From IMG/VR virus record IMGVR_UViG_3300034072_002211, positions 62,001-126,000 of that record: DNA of 64,000 nucleotides. The stretch is one strand, 5' to 3'. Shown in pieces: positions 33,566-40,991 of the stretch. This stretch comes from a virus. Position 1 is the stretch's first letter, and every line of letters begins with the position of its first letter. The notes beneath the pieces are model-generated. The model worked only from the letters and a program-made list of their open reading frames with translations. It searched no databases and was not told the origin of the DNA. Both the position numbers and the translations under genes were made by a program.

Positions 33566-34456
33566 ATGGGCGGAAATGCGTTTCCGGGCCTGCCAATGGT
33601 GCGGGTCCGAAGGGAGGATGTTGCCTCCACTGTAGATCATGTTGTTACCGTAATGAACATGCCGGGGTTCACTCGCGAGTATGCGATGAACAACCTCATG
33701 GGCAGCGCGGGCAAACAGGACGACTCGGGCGATCTCGACTTCGCAATGAACAACGCTCCGGCGAGGTTCGTTGGTGAGGAAGTGTTGCCAGTCTTTGACC
33801 TCAAGGTTTTTGCGGAGAGGGCACGAACTGTTCTGCCTCAGGGACACGTGAACACAAAGACCCTCAAGGGTGGTCAGTTTCAGACTGCCTTCCCAGTCGC
33901 GGGTGATCCCGCGAAGGGTTACGTTCAGGTCGACTTTGTTGCGGGAAATCCCGAGTGGCTGAAGTTCAGCCACTTCTCACCAGGTAAGGACTTCAGCCCT
34001 TACAAGGGTGTCTTGCTGTCAACGATGCTGGGTGTTCTGGCCAAGATGCGTAAGGATTTTGAGCTGGAAGACGAGCAGGGTCGTTACGCCAGGGTGGGCC
34101 TCCGCTTCGACTTGGAGAAGGGCCTCTACAGGCAGTGGAAGCTTCGCAAGCGCGATGGCCAGGGTATGAGTGTTGTGACCGCCGATGAATTTGAGACTGC
34201 GGTTGCAACTAGCCCGCGCTTCGTGCGTTTGTCGAGTGTCACGGTGCCTGAGGAGGTATTGAGACTGCTGTTTGGGACACCAGTGGACCCGGAGGAGGTC
34301 AACACCTTTGAGAAACTGGTGGCCAAAGTTCGTGAGGTTCTTCCTGAGCGTTTCGAAGAGGCACGAGAGCGTTTCCTCGAAGCATTCATGCGTAGTGCCG
34401 GTAAGAACGACTACACGTTGGAAGAGGTCGCCTCAGCCAGCGTATGGGAACAGTAA
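33566..34456 (+). CDS. putative nucleotidyltransferase-fold protein
   Basis: A 296-residue protein. The opening MGGNAFPG, then GDLDFAMNN near residue 52 and a later VQVDFVAGNPEW near residue 117, matches the pattern of phage MGGxAF-type nucleotidyltransferases: a Gly-Gly turn, GDxD pair and a third strand aspartate. The C-terminal half is helical. It is expressed behind the structured leader at 33431-33563, so translation is probably regulated. The substrate is unknown; tRNA, nucleotide or protein targets are all possible. Confidence 0.55.
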   Translation: MGGNAFPGLPMVRVRREDVASTVDHVVTVMNMPGFTREYAMNNLMGSAGKQDDSGDLDFAMNNAPARFVGEEVLPVFDLKVFAERARTVLPQGHVNTKTLKGGQFQTAFPVAGDPAKGYVQVDFVAGNPEWLKFSHFSPGKDFSPYKGVLLSTMLGVLAKMRKDFELEDEQGRYARVGLRFDLEKGLYRQWKLRKRDGQGMSVVTADEFETAVATSPRFVRLSSVTVPEEVLRLLFGTPVDPEEVNTFEKLVAKVREVLPERFEEARERFLEAFMRSAGKNDYTLEEVASASVWEQ

Positions 34457-34459
34457 TGG

Positions 34460-34517
34460 AATAACCGCGCCGTCGAGCATACGCAATGCCCCCCTGCCAG
34501 TCTCCGGCGCGGTTATT
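34460..34517 (+). terminator. long-stem hairpin after the nucleotidyltransferase-like gene
   Basis: AATAACCGCGCC and GGCGCGGTTATT form a perfect 12-bp stem around a 34-base loop. There is no T run after it, so terminator function is uncertain; the next ATG (34527) follows within 10 bases and lacks a usual ribosome binding site. Confidence 0.45.
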
Positions 34518-34526
34518 CTTGCCCAC

Positions 34527-34733
34527 ATGGATGTTGAAGAAATCAAAAGCTGGTGTGACGAATGTTGCGCTGGCCGCTGGTCGTACGAATCAACAGACTG
34601 GGCTCCTATTCAGCTTGGTACTCTGACTGTTCCTGTTTTCTGTTTCTACTTCACACATCGCGCGGATGTGTCGATGTTTGCCAAAGCATACGACCTGGAG
34701 ATGAAGCTTGCCCTTGAGGTGCTTCACGTATAA
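34527..34733 (+). CDS. diverged FKLxWG-family protein
   Basis: A 68-residue protein beginning MDVEEIKSWCDECC. It has the family order of helix, strands (TVPVFCFYFTH) and a helical end RADVSMFAKAYDLEM, but the terminal FKLxWG is lost and a further helix ALEVLHV is added. Membership is by position and weak pattern. The adjacent array from 34833 belongs to the same family. Confidence 0.5.
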   Translation: MDVEEIKSWCDECCAGRWSYESTDWAPIQLGTLTVPVFCFYFTHRADVSMFAKAYDLEMKLALEVLHV

Positions 34734-34773
34734 TCAGGTGTTGCGCTACTAAGTAGGTGGTGCTACAAAGTTT

Positions 34774-34810
34774 GAGCCTCGTTGGCAGATCGAACCATCT
34801 GCGAGGCTTC
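34774..34810 (+). promoter_or_regulatory. stem-loop upstream of the FKLxWG array
   Basis: GAGCCTC and GAGGCTT pair with one wobble, enclosing GCAGAT/ATCTGC with loop CGAACC. It lies 23 bases before ATG 34833. The loop contains GATCGAA, also present near the ligase and AT-hook genes. A control element or a processing site is possible. Confidence 0.35.
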
Positions 34811-34832
34811 TGTGACCCACAGCAAAGGTGTT

Positions 34833-35201
34833 ATGGCTTTCCTCGAGGAATGGCAGAAGGCCATCTTCGAGTCTTATACTGATGACAAACCTTTTGTGAA
34901 CCACTATGGGCGCAAGGGTTGGGAAAGCAAATACGATCCCAAGTTCACCAAGGGCACAGCATATCAGCCCCGTAGAACCCCTCCGGACGTCAGCTCGCTC
35001 CCAGAGCGGAAGTGGGTAGAGCCACGCTACCCCAGAGACGCCGAGGAATCTCTGGAGTTCTCTAGGGACATGAAAGCCTGGCTGGTGGACCGCAAGGTCA
35101 AATATCAGATTTGTGAAGTCATGTTGGACAAGCGTCCTGCCACGGTCTATCTGTTCAAGAAGGCCAATGATGCGTTGATGTTCAAACTGACTTGGGGATA
35201 A
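34833..35201 (+). CDS. FKLxWG-family protein, array member 1
   Basis: A 122-residue protein and a textbook member: SRDMKAWLVDRKVKY (helix with WL, then strand), ICEVMLDKRPATVYLFKK (second strand pair) and ANDALMFKLTWG stop. The N-terminal 60 residues are a variable, basic, Pro-rich region. Start ATG 34833 has AAAGG upstream; a TTG at 34782 inside the hairpin is rejected. First of five overlapping family genes. Confidence 0.8.
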   Translation: MAFLEEWQKAIFESYTDDKPFVNHYGRKGWESKYDPKFTKGTAYQPRRTPPDVSSLPERKWVEPRYPRDAEESLEFSRDMKAWLVDRKVKYQICEVMLDKRPATVYLFKKANDALMFKLTWG

Positions 35202-35202
35202 T

Positions 35203-35556
35203 ATGAGCCGCAGAAACAAGGCAAAGACAAAGTCTGCCCCATTTAAGAGTTTTCGCATTCGAGGACGCGGAACTCGGATCCGTCGAATTCCTCGTCGCTT
35301 CAGGAAGCCCAACTACTGGCATCAGCACGACGACCGGACCTACAGCAAAATTGCGATCCGCGATGTTGAGTTGCTCTGGCTTGATCAGTATGCTCCAACC
35401 GCAGTTGTATCGTGGGAGAAGGTTCCGGGTTGTGAAACCATGCCACTCTATAAGCAGGGCAAGTGGGACGGCATGGCCCACTTTGTGCGCTTTACCAAGG
35501 AAGATCTGAGCAACGCTATCATGTTCAGAATCGTGTGGTGGAATACCCGTGCGTAA
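35203..35556 (+). CDS. FKLxWG-family protein, array member 2
   Basis: A 117-residue very basic protein: the first 45 residues have 18 Arg or Lys in a patch that could bind nucleic acid. The module then runs VELLWLDQY, VVSWEKVPG, AHFVRFTK and ends SNAIMFRIVWWNTRA. It starts 1 base after the previous stop. Confidence 0.8.
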   Translation: MSRRNKAKTKSAPFKSFRIRGRGTRIRRIPRRFRKPNYWHQHDDRTYSKIAIRDVELLWLDQYAPTAVVSWEKVPGCETMPLYKQGKWDGMAHFVRFTKEDLSNAIMFRIVWWNTRA

Positions 35557-35836
35557 GAGTCCTATCAACGTCGAGTGTAAGATAGATGATCTGAGCCTCG
35601 ACGCACTGGAATGGCTCGACAGTGACGCACAGGATCTCTCTTGGATCCACCGTAACTGGCGCATTTGGGAAAGCCCTGCGACAGAGCATGAGCTCACCTA
35701 TGCTGAACTCATGGAACGCAAGCACTTCATGAAGAACTATGGCACGTGGCGTCATCCGGTCAGGAAAAGATCGGTTGACGTGATCCGCTTCGCCAGTAAT
35801 GCGGATGCTATGTATTTCAAACTGAAGTTCCTATGA
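35549..35836 (+). CDS. FKLxWG-family protein, array member 3
   Basis: A 95-residue protein with a GTG start overlapping the previous gene by 8 bases. Acidic N-terminus (DDLSLDALEWLDSD), a helix ELMERKHFMKNYG and the terminal strand-helix DVIRFASNADAMYFKLKFL. The final Trp and Gly of the family are replaced by Phe and Leu. Confidence 0.75.
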   Translation: MRKSPINVECKIDDLSLDALEWLDSDAQDLSWIHRNWRIWESPATEHELTYAELMERKHFMKNYGTWRHPVRKRSVDVIRFASNADAMYFKLKFL

Positions 35837-36069
35837 TCAAGCACACCGAGTCCATTCGCTCCGATCTCATCGTGAGCAAGAACCGTGCCCGTAAGGCAAT
35901 CTTGAGCGGTGTGGGAACCAGCACCACCGTAGTGCAGGAAGCGCGTGACTGGTTGCGGACTCAAGCCAAGCATCACTGGTATTTCTATGAGTGCCAGGAG
36001 ACTGGCAAGCTTCGCATTGCGTTTCATGACAAGAACGATGCGATGATGTGGAAGCTCGCATGGCACTGA
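35833..36069 (+). CDS. FKLxWG-family protein, array member 4
   Basis: A 78-residue minimal member: VQEARDWLRTQAKHHWYFY, then KLRIAFHDKNDAMMWKLAWH. The shortest clear version of the module, useful for defining its limits. ATG overlaps the previous stop (ATGA). Confidence 0.8.
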   Translation: MIKHTESIRSDLIVSKNRARKAILSGVGTSTTVVQEARDWLRTQAKHHWYFYECQETGKLRIAFHDKNDAMMWKLAWH

Positions 36070-36377
36070 TGAAGCCTGGCTTCTACATGCTGGCTAAACA
36101 TGGCCCATGGGAGAGGCACGTCAGAGTCAAAGGAACTGACGCTATGAACGAAGCCGTGATGTGGTTGGCTCGCCAGGGCAAGGCAGAGAACATTGACTTT
36201 GAGGTTTTGATCGAAAAGATCGAGCATAAGAACACTACGAAGACCGTTGTGCCAATCACAATGAAGAGGCCCAGCGGTCGAACTGCCACGATGAACCAGG
36301 CAGTTCAGTCCGTTGAACCCATCATGTTCTTCAATGACGCGACCCTGGCCAGCTATGTCAAGCTGACTTGGGGTTGA
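36069..36377 (+). CDS. FKLxWG-family protein, array member 5
   Basis: A 102-residue protein from ATG 36069 (TGATG overlap; ATG 36060 is in frame). The helix is NEAVMWLARQGKAE, strands follow (FEVLIEKIEHK, VVPITMK) and the end is MFFNDATLASYVKLTWG. It closes the array and faces the IF-1 gene tail to tail, with one base between them. Confidence 0.78.
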   Translation: MKPGFYMLAKHGPWERHVRVKGTDAMNEAVMWLARQGKAENIDFEVLIEKIEHKNTTKTVVPITMKRPSGRTATMNQAVQSVEPIMFFNDATLASYVKLTWG

Positions 36378-36596
36378 TCATTTGTAGCGGAAGGTGATGC
36401 GGCCTTTAGACAAGTCATAGGGCGTCATTTCTACCTCGACGGTATCAGCCACGATGACCTTGATGTTGTTCTTACGCATCTTGCCTGAGATGTGACCAAT
36501 GATCACCATCTTGTTCTCAAGCTCAATACGAAACAGTGCGCTGGGAAGAACCTCGATTACTCGGCCCTTCATCTTTAGTGTGCCTTCTTTTGACAT
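36378..36596 (-). CDS. infA: translation initiation factor IF-1
   Basis: A 72-residue protein that aligns over its full length with bacterial IF-1: [38 protein letters not shown] and [18 protein letters not shown] are near-identical to the E. coli blocks. IF-1 binds the 30S A site with IF-2 and IF-3. AAAGAGAG precedes the ATG and GCTAAATAG (36623-36631), within a perfect palindrome, is 27 bases upstream. Phage-encoded IF-1 may bias initiation to phage mRNAs; that is inference. Confidence 0.95.
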   Translation of the reverse strand: MSKEGTLKMKGRVIEVLPSALFRIELENKMVIIGHISGKMRKNNIKVIVADTVEVEMTPYDLSKGRITFRYK

Positions 36597-36614
36597 AACT
36601 CTCTTTGTTAGGAT

Positions 36615-36638
36615 ACTCAGGGCTATTTAGCCCTGAGT
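36615..36638 (-). promoter_or_regulatory. 24-base perfect palindrome containing a late-type promoter
   Basis: ACTCAGGGCTA, TT, TAGCCCTGAGT: an 11-bp inverted repeat whose centre is GCTAAATAG on the minus strand. It overlaps the end of the Nudix gene and precedes the IF-1 gene. It could serve as promoter, hairpin and operator. Confidence 0.55.
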
Positions 36639-37052
36639 CCTAATCGTCTGTTCTGCCAAGCTGTCATCGTTCAGCATGGGAACGATCCACCAGAGGTTGG
36701 GAATGACATTCTCAGGCATCGAGTATGCTTCCACAACTTCTACGATTTCGTCGGTCATCGTAGAGAGGTGGTGCATAGCCTCGGTGTTGTGACAAGAGAA
36801 CCAGTGAACCGCATAGTCATCACCTTCGAGGGTAAAGCGGTAGTTCCACTCAATGTCCACACCTGCTTCTTCGATGAACTCACGACGCATGGCGTCGTGA
36901 GCACTCTCGAACATCTCCACCTTGCCGCCAACCGCATTGTAGAGACCCGCCTGCCAGTCGGGACGGTTCTTGAGGATCAGAGTGACCCTCAAGCCGTCAT
37001 CGCTATACAGCAGACCCGCTACATAGTTGGTCTTGCCCAGGACGATATTCAC
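36627..37052 (-). CDS. Nudix hydrolase
   Basis: A 141-residue enzyme. The Nudix box is complete: GKVEMFESAHDAMRREFIEEAGV fits Gx5Ex7REUxEExGU. It would clean oxidised nucleotides or cut nucleoside diphosphate compounds. The GTG start overlaps the ClpP stop (GTGA). Confidence 0.92.
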   Translation of the reverse strand: MNIVLGKTNYVAGLLYSDDGLRVTLILKNRPDWQAGLYNAVGGKVEMFESAHDAMRREFIEEAGVDIEWNYRFTLEGDDYAVHWFSCHNTEAMHHLSTMTDEIVEVVEAYSMPENVIPNLWWIVPMLNDDSLAEQTIRTQG

Positions 37053-37696
37053 TTGGCGTTACCCTGGCCGAGGATCTTGATCTCGTCGCAAACGCCGAGG
37101 TCCTTGGCTTCCTGGGCCGACAGCCACACGTCGTGAGCCGGCAGAAGCTTCTCTTCAATCTGAGCCTTGCTCAGACCGGTGTGCTTGATGTAGTGGTTGA
37201 GCATACGAGTCTGCGTGAGCTCATATTCCTTGACTGTTGCGAAAAGCTCATGAGCCTTACCGCGATCACCCCACGACCACTGGTGCGACAGGATCGAGGT
37301 GTTCGGGGTCAGGATGCGATGACCCTTGGCGCCGGCGATGAACGTGAGGAAGCCGCACGAACCAATCATACCTAGGCCCATGGTATGGACGGGGATGGCC
37401 GAGCCTTCCATTGCGTCGATGATCGCGAACGCGCTGTTGACTTCACCGCCGGGCGAGTTGATGATCAACGTGAGGTGATCGAAATCATTCTTGGGTGCGA
37501 AGTTTGCCTCAAGGATCCAAGTGACAATCTTGCTTGCGGTTTCGCTGTTAAAACCACCGCTCAGGAAAAAGATACCCTTGTCCTTCAGCGAAGGTGCCGG
37601 GTTGACGGGGACGGTTGCCATAACCGTGGTTGCCTCTGGGGTCGTCTCGACCTTCACCTCGGCAACACCCTTTTCAGCACCAGTCTTCTTAGCCAT
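37049..37696 (-). CDS. clpP: ClpP serine protease
   Basis: A 215-residue protease from ATG 37696 (AGGAG upstream; the in-frame start at 37738 is less likely). The triad is intact: Ser in GMIGSCGF, His in ILSHQW and Asp in AHDVWLSAQEAKDLG, each at the normal spacing. A 35-residue Ala/Val/Thr-rich N-terminal extension is longer than usual. It should form the tetradecamer that works with the ClpA encoded at 24686; the phage thus encodes both halves. A promoter-like CTGACA/TATGGT lies near 37746-37717. Confidence 0.95.
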   Translation of the reverse strand: MAKKTGAEKGVAEVKVETTPEATTVMATVPVNPAPSLKDKGIFFLSGGFNSETASKIVTWILEANFAPKNDFDHLTLIINSPGGEVNSAFAIIDAMEGSAIPVHTMGLGMIGSCGFLTFIAGAKGHRILTPNTSILSHQWSWGDRGKAHELFATVKEYELTQTRMLNHYIKHTGLSKAQIEEKLLPAHDVWLSAQEAKDLGVCDEIKILGQGNAK

Positions 37697-37807
37697 ACTA
37701 ACTCCTATTGGCCCATCGTCGGGCAACAAGGACACCATATTGGTTAGCAGATTGGTTTGTCAGTATTCATTTTGATTCTCCGAAAATGTCCTGCTAGTCA
37801 GCGGCTT

Positions 37808-38179
37808 ATGGTAAAGAAATCAGTTTTGGTTGTGCAGGCCAAGGATACCGGCAGGTTCCTTCTCAAGAAGCGTGATGACGTCTGGGGGTTCGCCGCTCAG
37901 CATGACTTTGACCCAGAGGTCTCGATCCTGTTCAATCTCATCAAACAGGCCAACGTAGCCATGGGTTTAGCCGAAGATTCAGACGACTTCTGTTTGGATT
38001 ATGTGGACAACATCGGCAAGGTTCAGGTCTTCCACGCGCTTGTGGAATCCGAACTGATAAGTGATCCAGATGCCGAGTGGTGCCATCTGTTCACATTCCC
38101 AGAAAACTTTGATCCTATCTTCGATAAGCTGTTCCAGGACAATGCCTTTTTGGCTAAAATAGTTCAACCTGAAATATAG
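37808..38179 (+). CDS. hypothetical protein with Nudix-like fold but no Nudix box
   Basis: A 123-residue protein from ATG 37808. It starts VKKSVLVVQAKDTGRFLLKKRDDVWGF, like the first strands of Nudix enzymes, but the helix that should carry the box reads PEVSILFNLIKQANVAMG without the REUxEE residues. It may be an inactive relative or a coincidental pattern. Ribosome binding site poor. Confidence 0.55.
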   Translation: MVKKSVLVVQAKDTGRFLLKKRDDVWGFAAQHDFDPEVSILFNLIKQANVAMGLAEDSDDFCLDYVDNIGKVQVFHALVESELISDPDAEWCHLFTFPENFDPIFDKLFQDNAFLAKIVQPEI

Positions 38180-38212
38180 ACATAAGAATGCTCACCTCTT
38201 TACATCTGGAGG

Positions 38213-38686
38213 GTGACCCCAATTGAAGACTACATCCAGAAGCCACAGGTAGAGCGTCAAGCTCATCTCAAGCTCACTGAACCTTGCATTGAGCGGGGTG
38301 GGATGAGCTCCTACTGCAAGGGTCTGCTGGCTCACATCCTCAATACCACTATTCCTTCAGGGAAGAAGGTTCACGTCTGCCATGTTTGCCACAACGGCAA
38401 GTGCTCTAACCCCAATCATCTCTACTGGGGAACTCCTAAAGAGAATCGAGCAGACGCGTTAGCCAATGGCAAGGCTCCCTCTCCTTACCATGCCCGTTTG
38501 CGAAAAATGAGTGTTGAAGAAGCAAACGCTCTGCAAGGCCGAAAGGGAAACACCAACGGTTCTGGCAATCGAGGAGGAAGCAAATCTCCTGAGCATAGGG
38601 CTAAGATTGCTGAAGCTATTAGACGTAAGCATGATAGCGGAGATTACGACGGCGTTGACTTGGGCCGTAAAAAGAAGTTGCGGTAA
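38213..38686 (+). CDS. HNH homing endonuclease with NUMOD-like tail
   Basis: A 157-residue protein. The zinc-binding core VHVCHVCHNGKCSNPNHLYWGT is of the HNH_3 homing type. The C-terminal GSKSPEHRAKIAEAIRRKH matches a NUMOD3-type DNA-binding motif. Such mobile endonucleases insert near conserved genes; it lies 32 bases before tRNA-Leu. The GTG at 38213 directly follows GGAGG with almost no spacer; an ATT at 38222 would have better spacing. Confidence 0.82.
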   Translation: MTPIEDYIQKPQVERQAHLKLTEPCIERGGMSSYCKGLLAHILNTTIPSGKKVHVCHVCHNGKCSNPNHLYWGTPKENRADALANGKAPSPYHARLRKMSVEEANALQGRKGNTNGSGNRGGSKSPEHRAKIAEAIRRKHDSGDYDGVDLGRKKKLR

Positions 38687-38717
38687 TAGTTCTAAGGTCT
38701 TAAAGTGTAAGAACAAT

Positions 38718-38803
38718 GCGGGTGTGGCGGAACAGGCAGACGCGTCGGATTTAGGTTCCGATACCCAAAAGGTGTGCAGGTTCGATTCCTGTCACCCGCA
38801 CCA
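38718..38803 (+). tRNA. tRNA-Leu (anticodon UAG)
   Basis: Acceptor GCGGGTG/CACCCGC, anticodon stem TCGGA/TCCGA with loop TTTAGGT giving anticodon TAG, a long variable arm as in class II tRNAs, a GGTTCGATTCC T arm and encoded CCA. Reads CUN Leu codons. Confidence 0.95.
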
Positions 38804-39019
38804 CACGTAATTTATGTTGGGAACTGCCTAGTCGGGCGACGGTTCGACGAAGACGACGGTCATGGTAGTTGGTGCTTTGTGGACTTGTATTCAGTGGTGA
38901 CACTGGGTGTTGTGATGATAAGTTCGTCAGGTGACGTCATCGCTCCTATTAGCCTGTTCGGACAGCTACGGCCCTCCGGTATGAAGAGTCCGGTGCTAGG
39001 GTGAGGAACCTAGCCCCAA
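38804..39019 (+). other. intergenic stretch after tRNA-Leu
   Basis: About 215 bases without a convincing gene. It holds a CTAGG/CCTAG hairpin near 38995-39012. A 76-codon reading frame runs through it but begins inside the tRNA and has no ribosome binding site. Confidence 0.4.
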
Positions 39020-39028
39020 CATAAATAG
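39020..39028 (+). promoter_or_regulatory. late-type promoter close to the start codon
   Basis: CATAAATAG lies only 5 bases before ATG 39033. With T4-like spacing the transcript would start at or near the ATG, so the mRNA may be leaderless. Confidence 0.45.
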
Positions 39029-39032
39029 TGGC

Positions 39033-39581
39033 ATGCGCTATTATGAAATCTTTGAGCGAGACAATCGCAAGATCATTTCCAGCCTCAGGGCTTTGATTGA
39101 CCATCCAAATACTGAGCCCGCTCTTCGTGATGTGGCTCAGCGTAAGTTGGACAAACTGCTGGGTTCGGAAGAAGATCGTCAGGCCGATATCCTGGCTACT
39201 CGTAAGGCCAAAGCAGCCGCCGAGGAAGAAGCAGCTCGCAAGGCTGCGGCAGAGAAGAAAGCTGCCGCGGAAGCGCAGGCAAAGGCTGACCGTGCTGCTC
39301 GTGAAAAGCAGCTTGCGGACAAGGCCGAAAGGGATTTGAATCAGCGTCGTGCTCAAGCACAAGCTGATCGTGAACAAGAAGAACTCCGCGCTGCTTATGA
39401 CCGTAAGCGTTCAGCGGCAGAACTGAAGAACACGAAGCCAACTGGGAAATATACGTTCAAGCCATTGGACACTGACCCAGAGAATGAAGGTGACTTTGAT
39501 CCGGGTGCGCCAGCAGATAAGGCTGGTTTCAAGCCCAACGACAAGTTCAAGCCACAGCCATTCAAGCCAACGAGTTTCTGA
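39033..39581 (+). CDS. Ala/Lys-rich coiled-coil protein
   Basis: A 182-residue protein. It begins MRYYEIFE, then a helical domain to residue 50 and a long single helix rich in Ala, Lys, Glu and Arg (about 55-130). The tail is KxFKPxxF-rich ([18 protein letters not shown]). The start motif resembles MRLWELF of the protein at 42580, and both follow nTAAATAG elements. A scaffold or spacer role in the virion is a guess. Confidence 0.7.
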   Translation: MRYYEIFERDNRKIISSLRALIDHPNTEPALRDVAQRKLDKLLGSEEDRQADILATRKAKAAAEEEAARKAAAEKKAAAEAQAKADRAAREKQLADKAERDLNQRRAQAQADREQEELRAAYDRKRSAAELKNTKPTGKYTFKPLDTDPENEGDFDPGAPADKAGFKPNDKFKPQPFKPTSF

Positions 39582-39588
39582 TCGAAAC

Positions 39589-39665
39589 GGCCCCGTAGCT
39601 CAGCTGGATAGAGCGTCTGCCTCCTAAGCAGAAGGTCACTGGTTCGAATCCAGTCGGGGTCGCCA
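39589..39665 (+). tRNA. tRNA-Arg (anticodon CCU)
   Basis: Acceptor GGCCCCG/CGGGGTC with one G-U pair, D loop AGCTGGAT, anticodon stem TCTGC/GCAGA with loop CTCCTAA giving CCT (AGG codons), GGTTCGAATCC T arm and encoded CCA. Confidence 0.95.
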
Positions 39666-39671
39666 GATCGG

Positions 39672-40481
39672 ATGATCTACAATTCAGGCCTCAAGAGCAA
39701 ATGGCATCGCAATCCCAAGAAGCGCACGCTTCTTGAGAAGATCGCACGCCGTTTTACATTTCCCAAATACAATGACATGGCGCTGACCTGGGATGCTTGG
39801 GACAAGCGCAATGAGCGTCTCAAGCGCAACTTTCCTGTGCGCTGGTTCATCAACGAGACCATCCCTGATCTTTGGCGTGATTATGTGATGTCGCCTGCCC
39901 GCAAGGTTCGGCAGTTCTTCCGCTATCGCTTCAAAGAACGTCTCCACATCATTGAACTTGATCTCAAGCCAGGCTATTATGATCCAGACACTCGACTGAT
40001 CCATGGTGCGTTTCAGATGCTGGTTGATTATGTGGAGATCCAGCTTGCGGCAATGCATCATGCTGCCGAGGAAGCTGAGAAGAGCCCTGGCGAGCCACGC
40101 AAGCGTTATGACCTCAGGATTCGCCGTATGAAACGCAAGCATGGTCGTGATCCCGAGGCTGGTCTCGCTTATCTGGATTGGCAGATCAATGAGTCGCAAC
40201 TACCTGGTGTTCCTATGCTAGGTGGCATCACTCAGAGTGAATATGCCAAGGAAAAGAAATTCCTCTATGAGTGGTGGACTGTTTACCGCAAGCAACGAGC
40301 CAATCTCCACAATGATCCTCTGATCTGGGATCACAACGATTATGACCCCAAGGTGAGTATCTTTTCGCAAAATACCCGTTATCAACATCATCTCATGCAT
40401 CAGCTAGAAGTGTTCTACGAGGATGAAGACACTGAGATGCTTCATCGTCTAATCAACATCAGAAGCAGAATGTGGGTGTAA
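39672..40481 (+). CDS. hypothetical protein, basic and helical
   Basis: A 269-residue protein that I do not recognise. It is rich in Trp, Arg and Tyr with several helices ([41 protein letters not shown]) and a basic segment [13 protein letters not shown]. It starts 6 bases after the tRNA-Arg and has no clear ribosome binding site, so a later start is possible. No membrane segment. Confidence 0.7.
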   Translation: MIYNSGLKSKWHRNPKKRTLLEKIARRFTFPKYNDMALTWDAWDKRNERLKRNFPVRWFINETIPDLWRDYVMSPARKVRQFFRYRFKERLHIIELDLKPGYYDPDTRLIHGAFQMLVDYVEIQLAAMHHAAEEAEKSPGEPRKRYDLRIRRMKRKHGRDPEAGLAYLDWQINESQLPGVPMLGGITQSEYAKEKKFLYEWWTVYRKQRANLHNDPLIWDHNDYDPKVSIFSQNTRYQHHLMHQLEVFYEDEDTEMLHRLINIRSRMWV

Positions 40482-40511
40482 AAAGTTCTTGCTTTCCGAG
40501 GACGTTTTGCG

Positions 40512-40519
40512 TATAAATA
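40512..40519 (+). promoter_or_regulatory. T4-type late promoter (TATAAATA)
   Basis: Perfect TATAAATA, 37 bases before the tRNA-Pro. A TTGCTT sits 17 bases upstream of it, so a sigma70 reading is also possible. Confidence 0.6.
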
Positions 40520-40556
40520 GATTACCAGCAGCGAGAAGCAATTCTCGCTAGAACAT

Positions 40557-40658
<102 letters not shown>

Positions 40659-40660
40659 CC

Positions 40661-40688
40661 TTGACTTCTGTTCCTGTCCTGTTACATT
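40661..40688 (+). promoter_or_regulatory. sigma70-type promoter for the FKLxWG gene at 40695
   Basis: TTGACT, a 16-base spacer and TACATT ending 7 bases before ATG 40695. The transcript would begin at or next to the start codon. Confidence 0.45.
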
Positions 40689-40694
40689 CCTGGA

Positions 40695-40991
40695 ATGCAC
40701 TATTATGTGGGCAATGAAGGGCATCACATTCTCGAGCTCACCCGAGCCGAGACGGATGAACTCTTTGACCCCTTTGATCCCATGGATGCGGACCTTCCCA
40801 GTCACCTACATCATCAGCGACATCGGTTTATCAAGCAATCAACCTACGACTGGTTGGTAGCCAACGTGAGCGAGCCGGACCAAGGGTGGCGGACCAGCTC
40901 TGTGTTGCCAGTGTCGAGGGATCAGAAGCTGCTAGTCTTTGATAGCAAGGAAAAGGCCATGCTATTCAAGCTGACCTTTGGTGGAGTATAA
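40695..40991 (+). CDS. FKLxWG-family protein
   Basis: A 98-residue member with an acidic N-terminus (DELFDPFDPMDAD), helix IKQSTYDWLVANV, strands TSSVLPVS and KLLVFDSK and the end EKAMLFKLTFGGV. The next gene begins directly after its stop. Confidence 0.8.
   Translation: MHYYVGNEGHHILELTRAETDELFDPFDPMDADLPSHLHHQRHRFIKQSTYDWLVANVSEPDQGWRTSSVLPVSRDQKLLVFDSKEKAMLFKLTFGGV

Noticed and set aside
34782-34832. TTG start extending the first array gene upstream
   Set aside because: It lies inside a stable stem-loop and ATG 34833 has a usable AAAGG.
37808-38179. Second active Nudix enzyme
   Set aside because: The REUxEE residues are absent, so enzyme activity is not supported.
38774-39004. 76-codon frame after tRNA-Leu
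   Set aside because: It begins inside the tRNA 3' half and has no ribosome binding site; no protein pattern.
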